Notes: a model not told the origin generated them from the sequence alone. Counted from the first letter of the stretch, positions 16,252 through 25,249 are shown. The stretch: DNA of 64,000 bases from GCA-2733415 sp049614485 (GCA_049614485.1 JBMZDR010000007.1:1-64000), one strand, 5' to 3'. Numbers and translations: made by a program.

Positions 16252-18300
16252 CTAAAACACTAATTTATAACCTGTCCCTGTTTGAGTAATTTCGTCTAGC
16301 TTTCCTTTTAATTGCTTCACATAAATACGCACGAGTTTAGTTCCCAAACCTTCATTTATATCATTTGAGTTGTAACCGATACCATTATCTGATATAATTA
16401 GTTCTATTTTTTTAGTTGGCAATTGTTTTAATGATACTTTTATTTCTCCTTCATTTTTATTCACAAAACCATACTTAACGGCATTTGTTATTAACTCGCA
16501 TATAATTAAACCTAAAGGGGTTAACACGCTAATATCTATTGGAATATCATCTATATCTAAATTCAGGTTAATATGTTTTCCTACAGTGTAGTTGTCAATT
16601 AATCCTTTAATAAGCTCTGTGAAATGCTCATTACTACTAATGTGCTTTAAATCATCTGACAGGTACATTTTTTCATGTAGCATTGCCATGGACAACACTC
16701 TGTTTTGCACAATTTCGAAAATATCAGACACATTTTTATCCGTAATATTTCTTGCCTGAAACCGCAATAAACTGTTCACCACTTGTAAATTGTTTTTTAC
16801 ACGATGGTGTATTTCCTTTAGCATAATTTCTTTTTCTTCATTTTTACTACTTATATCTGCTTTTTGTTGTTTTAACAACTCATTAATGACTTGCTTCTTT
16901 TGATAACCATAATAAATAGTTATTGCCAAAATCAACGTAAATAAAAATGCAGCTGAAATAAAGTAAATGAAATTTCTATTTTCTTGTAGCTTTAATTTAT
17001 TCACCTCATTTTGTGCTGACAGCAATTCTATTTCATATTCTTTTTTACCTAAATCATAGGCTGCATTTTGCCGAATTAGGTCCTTTTCTGTTTCTCTATT
17101 CCTAATACTATCTCGCATTTTAACATACAACTCGTGCATGGTTAATGCAGGTTTCCATTTCCCTTCTTTTTTATATATTTTATTTAACACATGAGCAGCA
17201 TCACTTATTAAAGCAGGCTTTTTAGTTTCTTTGGCAAGCAACATACTTTCATTTCCATAAATTTTAGCCTCATCAATTTTGTTGTTTAATAAATTAAGAT
17301 CAGCTAGATTATTTAATGAAATTGCTTGTCCTTCTATATTTTTATTGCTTCTACTCAAAGCTAAGCTGTTAGTAAAATAGTCTAACGCTTTGTTGTAATC
17401 ACCTTTATCTTTATATAAGATCCCGATGCTGTTTAATGAAATAACAACCCCATTTTTATCGCCTATATTTTTTTTGATTTGTAAGCTCTCTTGAAAGTAT
17501 TTAAGGGCTTTTTCGTAATCATTTTCAATAGAATATATCACTCCAATATTATTCAGTACAGACGCCTTTGCATAATCATCTTTAGCGTCAGGATTAACAT
17601 CTAAGCTCCTTTGAAAATAATACTTAGCCTTCTCTATTTCGCCTTGATTGTAATAACTCTGCCCTACATTATTTAACGATATACCTAACCCTTTTAAGTC
17701 ATTAGAATTGGTATTCTCTCTTATTTCTAAGCTTTTTAAATAATACTCTAAGGCTTTGGGACTATTTCCTTTATTGTCATATATTCCACCAAGATTATTA
17801 TATACAGAAGCTATTCCTTTCTGATCATTAATCCGTTTCTTTAAAGACAAACTTCTTAAGTAAAACTCAATTGATTTTTCGTAATCCTTGGCTATGAAAT
17901 AGTATACTCCAAAATTATTTAATGTTGATGATTTATTTTTTAACAAAAAGTGATCAACATCAGTATTTTTATTTTCATTGAGCGAGTTCTCTTTTATCTT
18001 TTCTTGAATAAAAGCATATAACCATTCATTATATTTTGGCCAAACAAAATCGTTCCAAGATTCCTCGACAATCCTATTTATTGCGTTTATTTTAATTGTG
18101 TCATGTTTAGCTTCATGAAACTCTATTAAGGCAGAGTGTATTAACTGTCTTTCAGTTACAGACAAATTATTTATGTTTAAACTGTCTATTAAATAATAAC
18201 TTTTGTCAGAAAAATTTTGTGAAAACACAGGGTTAAAACAAGTTGAGAGTATACTTGACAACAGGAGAAAATACAAACCATGTGTTATAAAATACCTCAT
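16252..18300 (-). CDS. TPR-containing sensor histidine kinase (HisKA_2 type)
   Basis: The 682-residue protein has a signal peptide (MRYFITHGLYFLLL), then at least six TPR repeats at about residues 120-390, visible as recurrent motifs such as SVYNNLGGIYDNKGNSPKA and VISLNSIGILYKDKGDYNK. One membrane helix follows at about 440-462 (YFISAAFLFTLILAITIYY), then a cytosolic coiled coil. The dimerisation/phosphoacceptor motif EIHHRVKNNLQVVNSLL and a HATPase domain with NAVKYG and DNGIGY end the protein. The periplasmic TPR domain should sense a protein or peptide. No response regulator gene is adjacent, so its partner is encoded elsewhere. Such orphan TPR kinases are common in Bacteroidota. Confidence 0.93.
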   Translation of the reverse strand: MRYFITHGLYFLLLSSILSTCFNPVFSQNFSDKSYYLIDSLNINNLSVTERQLIHSALIEFHEAKHDTIKINAINRIVEESWNDFVWPKYNEWLYAFIQEKIKENSLNENKNTDVDHFLLKNKSSTLNNFGVYYFIAKDYEKSIEFYLRSLSLKKRINDQKGIASVYNNLGGIYDNKGNSPKALEYYLKSLEIRENTNSNDLKGLGISLNNVGQSYYNQGEIEKAKYYFQRSLDVNPDAKDDYAKASVLNNIGVIYSIENDYEKALKYFQESLQIKKNIGDKNGVVISLNSIGILYKDKGDYNKALDYFTNSLALSRSNKNIEGQAISLNNLADLNLLNNKIDEAKIYGNESMLLAKETKKPALISDAAHVLNKIYKKEGKWKPALTMHELYVKMRDSIRNRETEKDLIRQNAAYDLGKKEYEIELLSAQNEVNKLKLQENRNFIYFISAAFLFTLILAITIYYGYQKKQVINELLKQQKADISSKNEEKEIMLKEIHHRVKNNLQVVNSLLRFQARNITDKNVSDIFEIVQNRVLSMAMLHEKMYLSDDLKHISSNEHFTELIKGLIDNYTVGKHINLNLDIDDIPIDISVLTPLGLIICELITNAVKYGFVNKNEGEIKVSLKQLPTKKIELIISDNGIGYNSNDINEGLGTKLVRIYVKQLKGKLDEITQTGTGYKLVF

Positions 18301-18393
18301 TAACTGTTTTTTTAAGGTGCCCTTTAAAGTTACGAAAAAACAATCAAAAACCTTAAAAACCTATTTAAAAAAAACATCTAATGCATTTATTTT

Positions 18394-19533
18394 TCAATTT
18401 ATTAAAAACAAGTCGGAAGCTATCCCATCACATAAAAACTTGCCTTTATTTGTGGTAAGTAGCCTATTATTTTCAACAACTAATAGCTCTTGTTCAATGT
18501 GCTTTTCAATAGTACTTAGTAATTTTTGATAGATAATTGTACCAAACTCTTTTTCAATTTTATGTAATGACACACCATAAATAGTACGTAACCCCGTCAT
18601 AATATACTCATTAAACCTATCATTAACTGTTAGTTTTTCTCTTGTAATTGGAAGACTGTTTTCATTAATACGTTTTATATACTGGGCATTATTAGCCACA
18701 TTCCAAGAACGTTCTAAACCATTAAATGAATGTGCTGATGGCCCCACACCCAAGTATGATTTCCCTAACCAGTATGAGGTGTTATGTTTTGAAAAATAAT
18801 TAGGTTTTCCAAAATTAGACAACTCATAGTGCACAAAACCATTAGTCTCTAATGTCTTTACTAATAATTGAAAATGCTCGTGAGTTATATCGTCTTTAGG
18901 GGCTTCAATCACCCCTTTTTTTATAAAATTTTCAAGAGCTGTTTTAGGCTCAACAGTTAACGCGTAACTAGATATATGGTTCACGCCAAAACTTAATGCT
19001 GTCTCTAGGTTACTTAGCCATTTATCATTACTCATTTTAGGAATACCATAAATCAAATCTATGGTGATATTATCAAAAAAACGGGTTGCTTCAGACAAAC
19101 ACGCAACAGCTTCTTTAGCATTATGAGCTCTATTCATTAGTTTTAAGTCATCCTCATAAAAAGATTGTATACCAATACTTAACCGGTTAATACCTATTGA
19201 ACGGTATTGCTCAAATATAGTTTCTGAAGTTACTAACGGCATTAAGTCATCTGGATTTGCCTCTAAGGTTATCTCTGGGTTATCAATGACATCAAATGTT
19301 TCAGAAATTATAGTTATTAAAAACTGCAATTCATCAATAGATAATAATGAAGGGGTACCGCCACCAAAATAAATAGTTTCTATGGGGGTAGACACTTCAT
19401 TTTTACGCAATGTTAATTCTTTTGCTATTGCTTTAACCAGTTCTTCTTTTTTTGCGAGTGATGTTGAAAAATGAAAATCGCAATAATGGCAAGCTTGTTT
19501 ACAAAATGGAATATGAAGATAAATACCGCTCAC
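18394..19533 (-). CDS. hemW: HemW-like radical SAM protein
   Basis: A 379-residue radical SAM protein. The cluster motif is FCKQACHYCDF (Cys near residues 11, 15 and 18), the CxxxCxxC form. IYFGGGTPSLL, LEANPDD, RLSIGIQSF and LIYGIPKMS are HemW/HemN core motifs, and a HemN C-terminal domain follows. HemW proteins are haem chaperones or haem-binding proteins rather than coproporphyrinogen dehydrogenases, although they are often mislabelled as such. The window also encodes the oxygen-dependent HemF, which agrees with HemW not being the main oxidase. ruvC lies 60 bp upstream on the same strand. Confidence 0.93.
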   Translation of the reverse strand: MSGIYLHIPFCKQACHYCDFHFSTSLAKKEELVKAIAKELTLRKNEVSTPIETIYFGGGTPSLLSIDELQFLITIISETFDVIDNPEITLEANPDDLMPLVTSETIFEQYRSIGINRLSIGIQSFYEDDLKLMNRAHNAKEAVACLSEATRFFDNITIDLIYGIPKMSNDKWLSNLETALSFGVNHISSYALTVEPKTALENFIKKGVIEAPKDDITHEHFQLLVKTLETNGFVHYELSNFGKPNYFSKHNTSYWLGKSYLGVGPSAHSFNGLERSWNVANNAQYIKRINENSLPITREKLTVNDRFNEYIMTGLRTIYGVSLHKIEKEFGTIIYQKLLSTIEKHIEQELLVVENNRLLTTNKGKFLCDGIASDLFLIN

Positions 19534-19593
19534 TTAATAATTTATTTTTTAGTATTAATTACTTTTAAAAAAGACACTTGTTTAAATAAAGCC

Positions 19594-20148
19594 TTACTTT
19601 TTAACTCTACTTTCATTTTGACTTACAAAACTTGACCAACTCCCATAGTTTTTTTTACCTTGGGTACGTCCTGAGTTAAAATGATGGCAAACTGCCGCGG
19701 CTAAGCCATCAGTTGCATCTAAGTTTTTGGGTAATGATTTTAAGTTGAGAAGGTTTTTTAACATCCCAGCCACTTGTTCTTTACTTGCATTACCACTGCC
19801 TGTAATAGCCATCTTAATTTTTTTAGGGGCATATTCTGTTACAGGAATTTGACGTGACAATCCTGCTGCCATTGCCACACCTTGAGCTCGTCCTAACTTT
19901 AACATTGATTGGACATTGACTCCAAAAAAAGGAGCTTCCAAAGCCATTTCATCTGGGTGGTAGGTATCTATGAGCTCTATTGTACGTTCAAAAATTAGTT
20001 TTAACTTAACATAAGGGTCTTTGTGTTTTTGCAATAACAACTCGTTCATTTGCAAAAATTCCATTTTTTTATTGGTCACTTTTATGAGCCCAAACCCCAT
20101 GATTGTAGTTCCAGGATCAACACCTAATATAATTTTTTCTTTACTCAC
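19594..20148 (-). CDS. ruvC: Crossover junction endodeoxyribonuclease RuvC
   Basis: The 184-residue Holliday junction resolvase begins ILGVDPGTTIMGFGLI, which contains the first catalytic Asp. ALEAPFFGVNVQSMLKLGRA carries the catalytic Glu, and DATDGLAAAVCHH carries the last acidic pair. It cuts four-way junctions as a dimer with RuvAB, completing recombination started by RecA (also in this window). Length is typical. It lies between an outer-membrane protein gene 48 bp upstream and hemW downstream, all on the same strand. Confidence 0.97.
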   Translation of the reverse strand: MSKEKIILGVDPGTTIMGFGLIKVTNKKMEFLQMNELLLQKHKDPYVKLKLIFERTIELIDTYHPDEMALEAPFFGVNVQSMLKLGRAQGVAMAAGLSRQIPVTEYAPKKIKMAITGSGNASKEQVAGMLKNLLNLKSLPKNLDATDGLAAAVCHHFNSGRTQGKKNYGSWSSFVSQNESRVKK

Positions 20149-20196
20149 TATTTATTCTGTATTAGTGATAACTGTGCTATCCTTTGTGTGTATTAT

Positions 20197-20835
20197 TTAT
20201 TCCATTTCTGGTTTTTCGCAAAAGTAACAATCTGAATTTATAGAAATGCTTACGCCAAAGGTTACATTTAACATGGTTGAATTAATTTTATCTGCTAAAA
20301 CTGTTCCTTCATAGGCCGTTTCTTGTCCCATATTGAAGATGTTAGAACCATCAATGAAAACAGATACTCTATCACTTATTCCATAATGAAGAGCCAAACC
20401 AGCTATCACATTAAAATTACTACTTGTGTTATTTAAATGTGGCTCACTTAACGGTTTTAAAAATGACATTCCCGGACCCGCATGTAAAAATATCCCTAAA
20501 CGTTCTGGTAATGGAATTTGGAAATTATATAAATGATCCCAAACATTGTAATACGCTTGTAAATTTACTCGGGTAAAATTGGCTTTAAACTCTGGAGAAT
20601 CTCCCCCATTCCCATAGCGATTAAATCCCATGTCTGCTTTAACTCCTAATTTCTTTTTAAACATATAACGTATCCCTGCATCTACAGTTAAACCGTTTAT
20701 AGGTTTTGCTTCGTATGGTGTTACAAAATCATCTGAAGGACTATTAACTCCCAACCCCAAATCGATAGTTAGAGTTTGTGCTGTGGTTAAATTTGAAACT
20801 ACAATTAATAATAGTAGAGCTGTAAATCTATTCAT
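20197..20835 (-). CDS. Outer-membrane beta-barrel protein
   Basis: This 212-residue protein has a signal peptide (MNRFTALLLLIVVSNLTTAQ). I chose the ATG at 20835 because it begins that signal; a longer frame upstream adds 13 residues that weaken it. The mature part alternates hydrophobic and polar residues, with strands such as GVKADMGFNRYG, VNLQAYYNVWDHL and NVIAGLALHYGIS, as in OmpW/OprF-like eight-stranded barrels. It ends with two cysteines in SDCYFCEKPEME, an unusual tail for a barrel. No catalytic motif was seen. It is divergent from the flippase gene, with 54 bp between the starts. Confidence 0.75.
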   Translation of the reverse strand: MNRFTALLLLIVVSNLTTAQTLTIDLGLGVNSPSDDFVTPYEAKPINGLTVDAGIRYMFKKKLGVKADMGFNRYGNGGDSPEFKANFTRVNLQAYYNVWDHLYNFQIPLPERLGIFLHAGPGMSFLKPLSEPHLNNTSSNFNVIAGLALHYGISDRVSVFIDGSNIFNMGQETAYEGTVLADKINSTMLNVTFGVSISINSDCYFCEKPEME

Positions 20836-20889
20836 CGGTATAAATTTTATAATTTGCGAACTGCTTAAACACAAACTTACTAAAAACTA

Positions 20890-21870
20890 ATGAGCAAGCA
20901 CAACAGTATGCCGCTTTTACATCACTACACAAAACAGACAGCATTTTTGTTGGTGAAGTTAGTTTTAATATTTGCTGCATTTTTTTTTATTCATCACAAA
21001 CTTGTTCATAATGATGTTTTAGATGTTGATAGCTTGTTGCATTATGTAAATCACCATCAGATCATCACGTTTCAAAACTTAATAATTTTATTACTCTTTA
21101 GTGGTTTAAACTGGGGGCTTGAATGTTTAAAATGGCAGCTACTTGTACAGGAGGTATTTCCCGTTTCATTTAAAAAAGCAGCTGAACAGTCCTTAGGATC
21201 ATTAACCGCATCTATTATAACACCCAATAGAATTGGTGAGTATGGCGCTAAAGCAATTTATTTTAAAAAATCACTTCGAAAAAAAATAGTAGGTTTAAAC
21301 CTCCTTGGTAATTTATCTCAATTGAGTGCAACATTATTTTTTGGCATAATTGGTTTGCTTTACACTGCCATTACTTTCAAAATCCCATTATCTTATTTAA
21401 AGCTATTAGGTGTTGCTGCTTTGTGTGTGAGTTTGTTTTTTTTATATCAAAAATTTTTATCTCGGACTAAATTTAAGCTTAAAGGCTATTCTTTTAAAAA
21501 GATGAAACGTTTTACAACAAATTTAAATCGTGAAACACTTTATAAAACATTCTATTTATCAGTATTAAAATATATGTGTTTCTCACATCAGTTTTATTTT
21601 TTAATATGGTTGTTTGGGGTGGATGTTACATACATTGATGCAATGGCGTTGATATTTACCATGTATATATTGGTTTCCATAATACCAACAGTAATTGTGC
21701 TCGATGTTTTAGTTAAAGGGAGCGTTGCTGTGTGGTTATTTAGTTTTGTAAATGCAAACGAGTTAATAATTGTAACTTGTATTACGTTAATGTGGTTACT
21801 AAACTTCGCACTACCTTCAGTAATAGGAAGTTATTTTGTGTTGAATTTTAAATTTTCAGAAAACAAATGA
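20890..21870 (+). CDS. Lysylphosphatidylglycerol synthase TM-region-like (flippase-like) membrane protein
   Basis: A 326-residue integral membrane protein with about eight helices. The segment SLTASIITPNRIGEYGAKAIYF near residue 110 matches the conserved T(P)xRxGE motif of the UPF0104/AglD/MprF flippase-like family. Members move or help make lipid-linked molecules such as aminoacylated or glycosylated lipids. It overlaps the following glycosyltransferase gene by 4 bp (ATGA), so the two are translated together. I infer that they work on the same envelope lipid or glycan. The substrate is unknown. Confidence 0.8.
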   Translation: MSKHNSMPLLHHYTKQTAFLLVKLVLIFAAFFFIHHKLVHNDVLDVDSLLHYVNHHQIITFQNLIILLLFSGLNWGLECLKWQLLVQEVFPVSFKKAAEQSLGSLTASIITPNRIGEYGAKAIYFKKSLRKKIVGLNLLGNLSQLSATLFFGIIGLLYTAITFKIPLSYLKLLGVAALCVSLFFLYQKFLSRTKFKLKGYSFKKMKRFTTNLNRETLYKTFYLSVLKYMCFSHQFYFLIWLFGVDVTYIDAMALIFTMYILVSIIPTVIVLDVLVKGSVAVWLFSFVNANELIIVTCITLMWLLNFALPSVIGSYFVLNFKFSENK

Positions 21871-22988
21871 TGCTAACTTATATCATTTCATTATGTATCA
21901 TTGGAAGTTACTTTTTATTAATACTAGTACTCACCTTTGGGTTTAACTGTTTAAAAAATAAAAGTCAACACCATGAAGCTTGTATCCCTATTTCAATAAT
22001 TATTCCTTTTAGAAATGAAGAAAAAAACCTTCTTCCGCTACTAAATTCTATCTCAAAATTAGCATACAACACGTCGCTTTTTGAAGTTTTACTTGTTGAT
22101 GATGACTCTACAGATAACTCTGTTAAACAAATAGAGCTATTTAAATCACAAAATCCAACGCTTGTAATTTCAATTATTAAAAACAATCGACACTCTAATT
22201 CACCAAAAAAAGATGCAATAAGCACTGCAATAAAAATTGCTCGTTATAATTGGGTTATATGTACCGATGCCGATTGTATTTTACCTAAATATTGGCTTAA
22301 GTGTTATTCTGATTTCATAAACACACATGACCCTAACATGGTTATTGCTCCTGTTAGTATTAAAAGCAATAACAGCTTTTTACATCAATTTCAACTCATC
22401 GATTTTTTAAGCATGCAAGGGGCTACTATTGGAGGCTTTGGCATACAACAACCGTTCATGGCTAACGGGGCAAACATGGGGTATAAAAAGGAGGTCTTTC
22501 TCAAGTTAAATGGTTTTGAAAACAATAACTCTATAGCAAGTGGTGATGATGTCTTTTTGTTAGAAGATTTCATTACATATCAAAAAAGCAAAGTGCTATT
22601 CTTAAAAAACAAAGAAGCTTTAGTTACAACCTTTCCAACAAACACCTGGGCAACACTCATTAACCAACGAAAAAGATGGGCTTCAAAAGCAACTCATTTT
22701 ACAAATTTATTTACCAAATTGGTTGGTGTATTGGTATTTTTAGCAAATAGTTTCGCTATTACATCTTTAGTATTGGTTATTTTCAACACCAATTTTATTT
22801 GGTTGTACCTATCAAAAGTAGTAATTGACACAATCCTCATTTATAAAACTGCTAATTTATATCAGCAGAACATAAATTCTTTCGCATATATTAGAACGGT
22901 TTTATATCACCCTTTTTTCACAGCTTATATTGCTATTTCATGTATGCTGACAACTTTTGAATGGAAAGACAGGGCTTTTAAGAAGTAA
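21867..22988 (+). CDS. Family 2 glycosyltransferase, membrane-anchored
   Basis: The 373-residue protein starts with one membrane helix, then a GT-A domain: ISIIIPFRNEEKNL, VLLVDDDSTDNS, CTDADCILP (the DxD metal site), GANMGYKKEVF, SGDDVFLLED and INQRKRWASKA (the QxxRW motif of processive GT2 enzymes). Three further hydrophobic segments near the C-terminus anchor it in the inner membrane. It should add sugars from nucleotide donors to a lipid or polysaccharide. It is coupled to the flippase-like gene upstream. ATG at 21867 or 21870 are both possible starts. Confidence 0.92.
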   Translation: MMLTYIISLCIIGSYFLLILVLTFGFNCLKNKSQHHEACIPISIIIPFRNEEKNLLPLLNSISKLAYNTSLFEVLLVDDDSTDNSVKQIELFKSQNPTLVISIIKNNRHSNSPKKDAISTAIKIARYNWVICTDADCILPKYWLKCYSDFINTHDPNMVIAPVSIKSNNSFLHQFQLIDFLSMQGATIGGFGIQQPFMANGANMGYKKEVFLKLNGFENNNSIASGDDVFLLEDFITYQKSKVLFLKNKEALVTTFPTNTWATLINQRKRWASKATHFTNLFTKLVGVLVFLANSFAITSLVLVIFNTNFIWLYLSKVVIDTILIYKTANLYQQNINSFAYIRTVLYHPFFTAYIAISCMLTTFEWKDRAFKK

Positions 22989-23072
22989 TCTGTTACTATT
23001 AGAAATATATTTTTTACTTTTATCAAAATTCCTCAAAACGAGGTGTATTATAAAACATTAAATTTTATTTCA

Positions 23073-23948
23073 ATGAATAAAATCCTAACCATAGTTCTAT
23101 TTGCGTTATTTTTTAGTGTAACTTCTCATGCACAAATGACACATTCTGTAGATGGAAAAGAAGTGCAACTGACCGAAGATATTACTGGAAATGCATCCTT
23201 ATTTCATACAGTTATTGACAACCAATTTCGGTATTTTATCAAAAAAGACGACACTGTTACTGAATTGACTAATACCAAGGATGAAAACGGAACATACCAA
23301 GCAGAATACAAAGAAATTTTAAGTATTCTAACTGCTGATGCCGCTATGGATGTTTCTGACGTAAACTTGACTTTAGATAGCCTTAGAGTGTTTGTTGACC
23401 AATACAATAAAAAATCTGATATTGATTATAGATTACAAGCAGAACGACCAAAAACAAAAGCTCGACTTGGTGCCTTTGCTGGATTATCAAACAACCCGTT
23501 TGTAACAAATCCTGATAATACATTTGTACCTGTTTTTGGTGCAGAGGTAGAAGTATATGATGAAAAAAGAACACGACATTCATTAGCACTTGGTTTTAAA
23601 CAAAGCTTAGAAGCCGATGACTTTAAATACACCTCAAGTCAGTTTGGTATTCATTACCGTTTTAGAGTTTTAAACAAAGATGCGTTTTCTATATACCCTC
23701 AGGTAACCTTTGCTACCTATACATTTTCATCAATAGAATACGTAACATTTGATGGTGTTACAACAGCTACTTATAAAAGTTCAGGATCATCTTTAGACGC
23801 TCCATTAATTTTAGGTTTGGGAGCAGACATCAAAGCAGGAAACGGTTACATTACTTTATCTGCTAATGAGTTGGCTGCCCTTATTAACTTTGAAAACCAA
23901 GGCAATACACCAATAGATATTAGATTAGGTTATAAGTTGAATTTATAA
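23073..23948 (+). CDS. Secreted/outer-membrane protein of unknown function
   Basis: A 291-residue protein with a clear signal peptide MNKILTIVLFALFFSVTSHA. The ATG at 23073 is preferred; ten further residues upstream would spoil the signal. Residues about 25-125 are polar and could form a small soluble domain. From about 135 onward, strand-like repeats (GAFAGLSNNPF, TRHSLALGFKQS, SQFGIHYRFRVL, FSIYPQVTFATYTF, DIRLGYKLNL) suggest a beta-barrel ending in an aromatic/hydrophobic strand. I do not recognise the family. It is followed by a strong terminator and appears to be transcribed on its own or with the glycosyltransferase pair. Confidence 0.7.
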   Translation: MNKILTIVLFALFFSVTSHAQMTHSVDGKEVQLTEDITGNASLFHTVIDNQFRYFIKKDDTVTELTNTKDENGTYQAEYKEILSILTADAAMDVSDVNLTLDSLRVFVDQYNKKSDIDYRLQAERPKTKARLGAFAGLSNNPFVTNPDNTFVPVFGAEVEVYDEKRTRHSLALGFKQSLEADDFKYTSSQFGIHYRFRVLNKDAFSIYPQVTFATYTFSSIEYVTFDGVTTATYKSSGSSLDAPLILGLGADIKAGNGYITLSANELAALINFENQGNTPIDIRLGYKLNL

Positions 23949-23962
23949 GCTACTTTTAAACT

Positions 23963-24005
23963 AAAAAAAAGCGTCGTTATAAAATTATAACGACGCTTTT
24001 TTTTA
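23963..24005. terminator. Bidirectional terminator
   Basis: A long stem, AAAGCGTCGTTATA with its complement, is flanked by A8 and T8 runs. It lies between the barrel gene (+) and the TonB-like lipoprotein gene (-), which converge. Confidence 0.88.
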
Positions 24006-24032
24006 TAAGCAACCTGTGTATCACCCTAGTAT

Positions 24033-24542
24033 TTACTCATTTATAAATACCCCTATAATATGTACGGGAATTTTAAATTGTGTTGTCACAGCTATTAACT
24101 CTCCTGAATTTATTTTTTTATAAGCTGGTTTAATTTCAGGTAAATCTATAATACTTTTCGCAACAAGCTCATCTATATTCGGAATTTGAGCATTTAATTC
24201 CGGGCTAGCTACCAAGTCTACAATGTTTACAGCGCCATTATATGCAACCTCTATTGTTATTTGAAAATTTACATCAAGTTCTTTATCCAAAATTAAGTCT
24301 TGCTCAGAAAGTGAGGTAGAAATATGCTGACTTAATGTTGTTATAAAACAGGCTTTCTCAGTATCTTTATTACTATCTTGAGTTTCACAATCTTCAAAAA
24401 CCGGATACTTATCAACCGATGTTCTATCTAGCTTATGTAATTTTTCTTGAACTAAATCATCAGTTGCATGAATCTTTTTGTTCTCAAAATAATTGCAAGA
24501 ACATAATAAAAACGCCACTAATATGTAACCGTATTTTTTCAA
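24033..24542 (-). CDS. Lipoprotein with a TonB C-terminal-like domain
   Basis: A 169-residue protein with the lipobox LLCSC near residue 15. KYPVFEDCE followed by KACFITTLSQHI matches the PVFPGCE and CF motifs found just before the TonB C-terminal fold in many Bacteroidota TonB and M56-TonB proteins, including the spaced cysteine pair. The segment NFQITIEVAYNGAVNIVDL and the IPVHI end fit the two-strand core. A lipid anchor in place of a membrane helix means it is unlikely to act as a normal energy transducer. It lies downstream of the BlaI gene and the TonB relic on the same strand, and may once have belonged to that operon. Confidence 0.65.
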   Translation of the reverse strand: MKKYGYILVAFLLCSCNYFENKKIHATDDLVQEKLHKLDRTSVDKYPVFEDCETQDSNKDTEKACFITTLSQHISTSLSEQDLILDKELDVNFQITIEVAYNGAVNIVDLVASPELNAQIPNIDELVAKSIIDLPEIKPAYKKINSGELIAVTTQFKIPVHIIGVFINE

Positions 24543-24657
24543 TAGACTATTTTAAGTTGGAAAAATACGAAATTAAGCTAACACATTTATAAACACATAG
24601 TATTAATCATTTTAAAACCAGAACATTTAGTGAGTATCAATGTTCTGATCATGTGTT

Positions 24658-24862
24658 TTAAGCTTCAATTTTAAAAACAATTGGTAATGAATAAGGAACT
24701 GTTACTGCTTTTCCGTTGTGCATACCAGGTTGCAACTTTGGCAATGCGTTTATAACACGTTTAGCTTCATCAGCTAATTCTGAATGTGGCGCTCTAACTT
24801 TTACATCAGTAATATAAAAAAATGAATTGAAAAGCAATGACTTGTATAATTATCGTTTCCAT
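24658..24862 (-). pseudogene. Relic of a BlaR1/M56-TonB gene after internal deletion
   Basis: Directly after the BlaI stop (4 bp gap) an ATG at 24862 begins METIIIQVIAFQFIFLYY and then hits TGA. This resembles the first membrane helix of Bacteroidota BlaR1/M56 peptidases. In another frame, 24813-24658 encodes 51 residues with ITDVKVRAPH, EAKRVINALPKLQPGMHNG and PYSLPIVFKIEA before TAA, a typical TonB C-terminal end. The two ends of one gene thus appear joined out of frame with everything between removed; the usual peptidase, zinc motif included, is absent. A small TonB-like peptide without a start is the only other reading. Confidence 0.75.
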
Positions 24863-24866
24863 TGTT

Positions 24867-25226
24867 TTAATGTTTTGAATTAATATCTTTCAATATCGCC
24901 TCTAAATCGTTTACAGAAATATCATTGTTCTTTGTAAAATAAGACACCATACTTTTAAATGACCCCTGAAAATAACCTTCAACTAATTTTTGAGCTGATT
25001 GTTTACTGTACATCTCTTTTGTCACAATTGGAAAATAGATATAGCCTTTACCTTGTTGCCTATGACTCACAAATTCTTTAGTTTCAAGAATTCTTATTAT
25101 TGTTGATACGGTATTATATGCTGGTTTAGGCTCAGGAAACAATGCTATAATATCTTTTACAGAAGCGTCGTTTAAACTCCATAGATATTGCATGACATCC
25201 TCTTCTGCTCGTGTTAATTGTTTCAT
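24867..25226 (-). CDS. BlaI/MecI/CopY family transcriptional repressor
   Basis: A 119-residue winged-helix repressor. LTRAEEDVMQYLW begins the family fold, and NTVSTIIRILETKEFVSHRQQGKGYIYFP carries the recognition helix and wing. The C-terminal helix (about 85-115) is for dimerisation. BlaI proteins bind dyads in their own promoter and are cut by a membrane peptidase of the BlaR1/M56 type. Here the peptidase gene that should follow is reduced to a relic, yet the repressor frame is complete. Three operator-like palindromes lie just upstream. How repression is relieved is not evident from this window. Confidence 0.93.
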   Translation of the reverse strand: MKQLTRAEEDVMQYLWSLNDASVKDIIALFPEPKPAYNTVSTIIRILETKEFVSHRQQGKGYIYFPIVTKEMYSKQSAQKLVEGYFQGSFKSMVSYFTKNNDISVNDLEAILKDINSKH

Positions 25227-25249
25227 AATTTACTGTTGTAATAGTTTTA

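Noticed and set aside
18394..19533. Annotation as oxygen-independent coproporphyrinogen III oxidase.
   Set aside because: Length, the short N-terminus and the CxxxCxxC motif fit HemW better, and HemF provides the oxidase step in this window.
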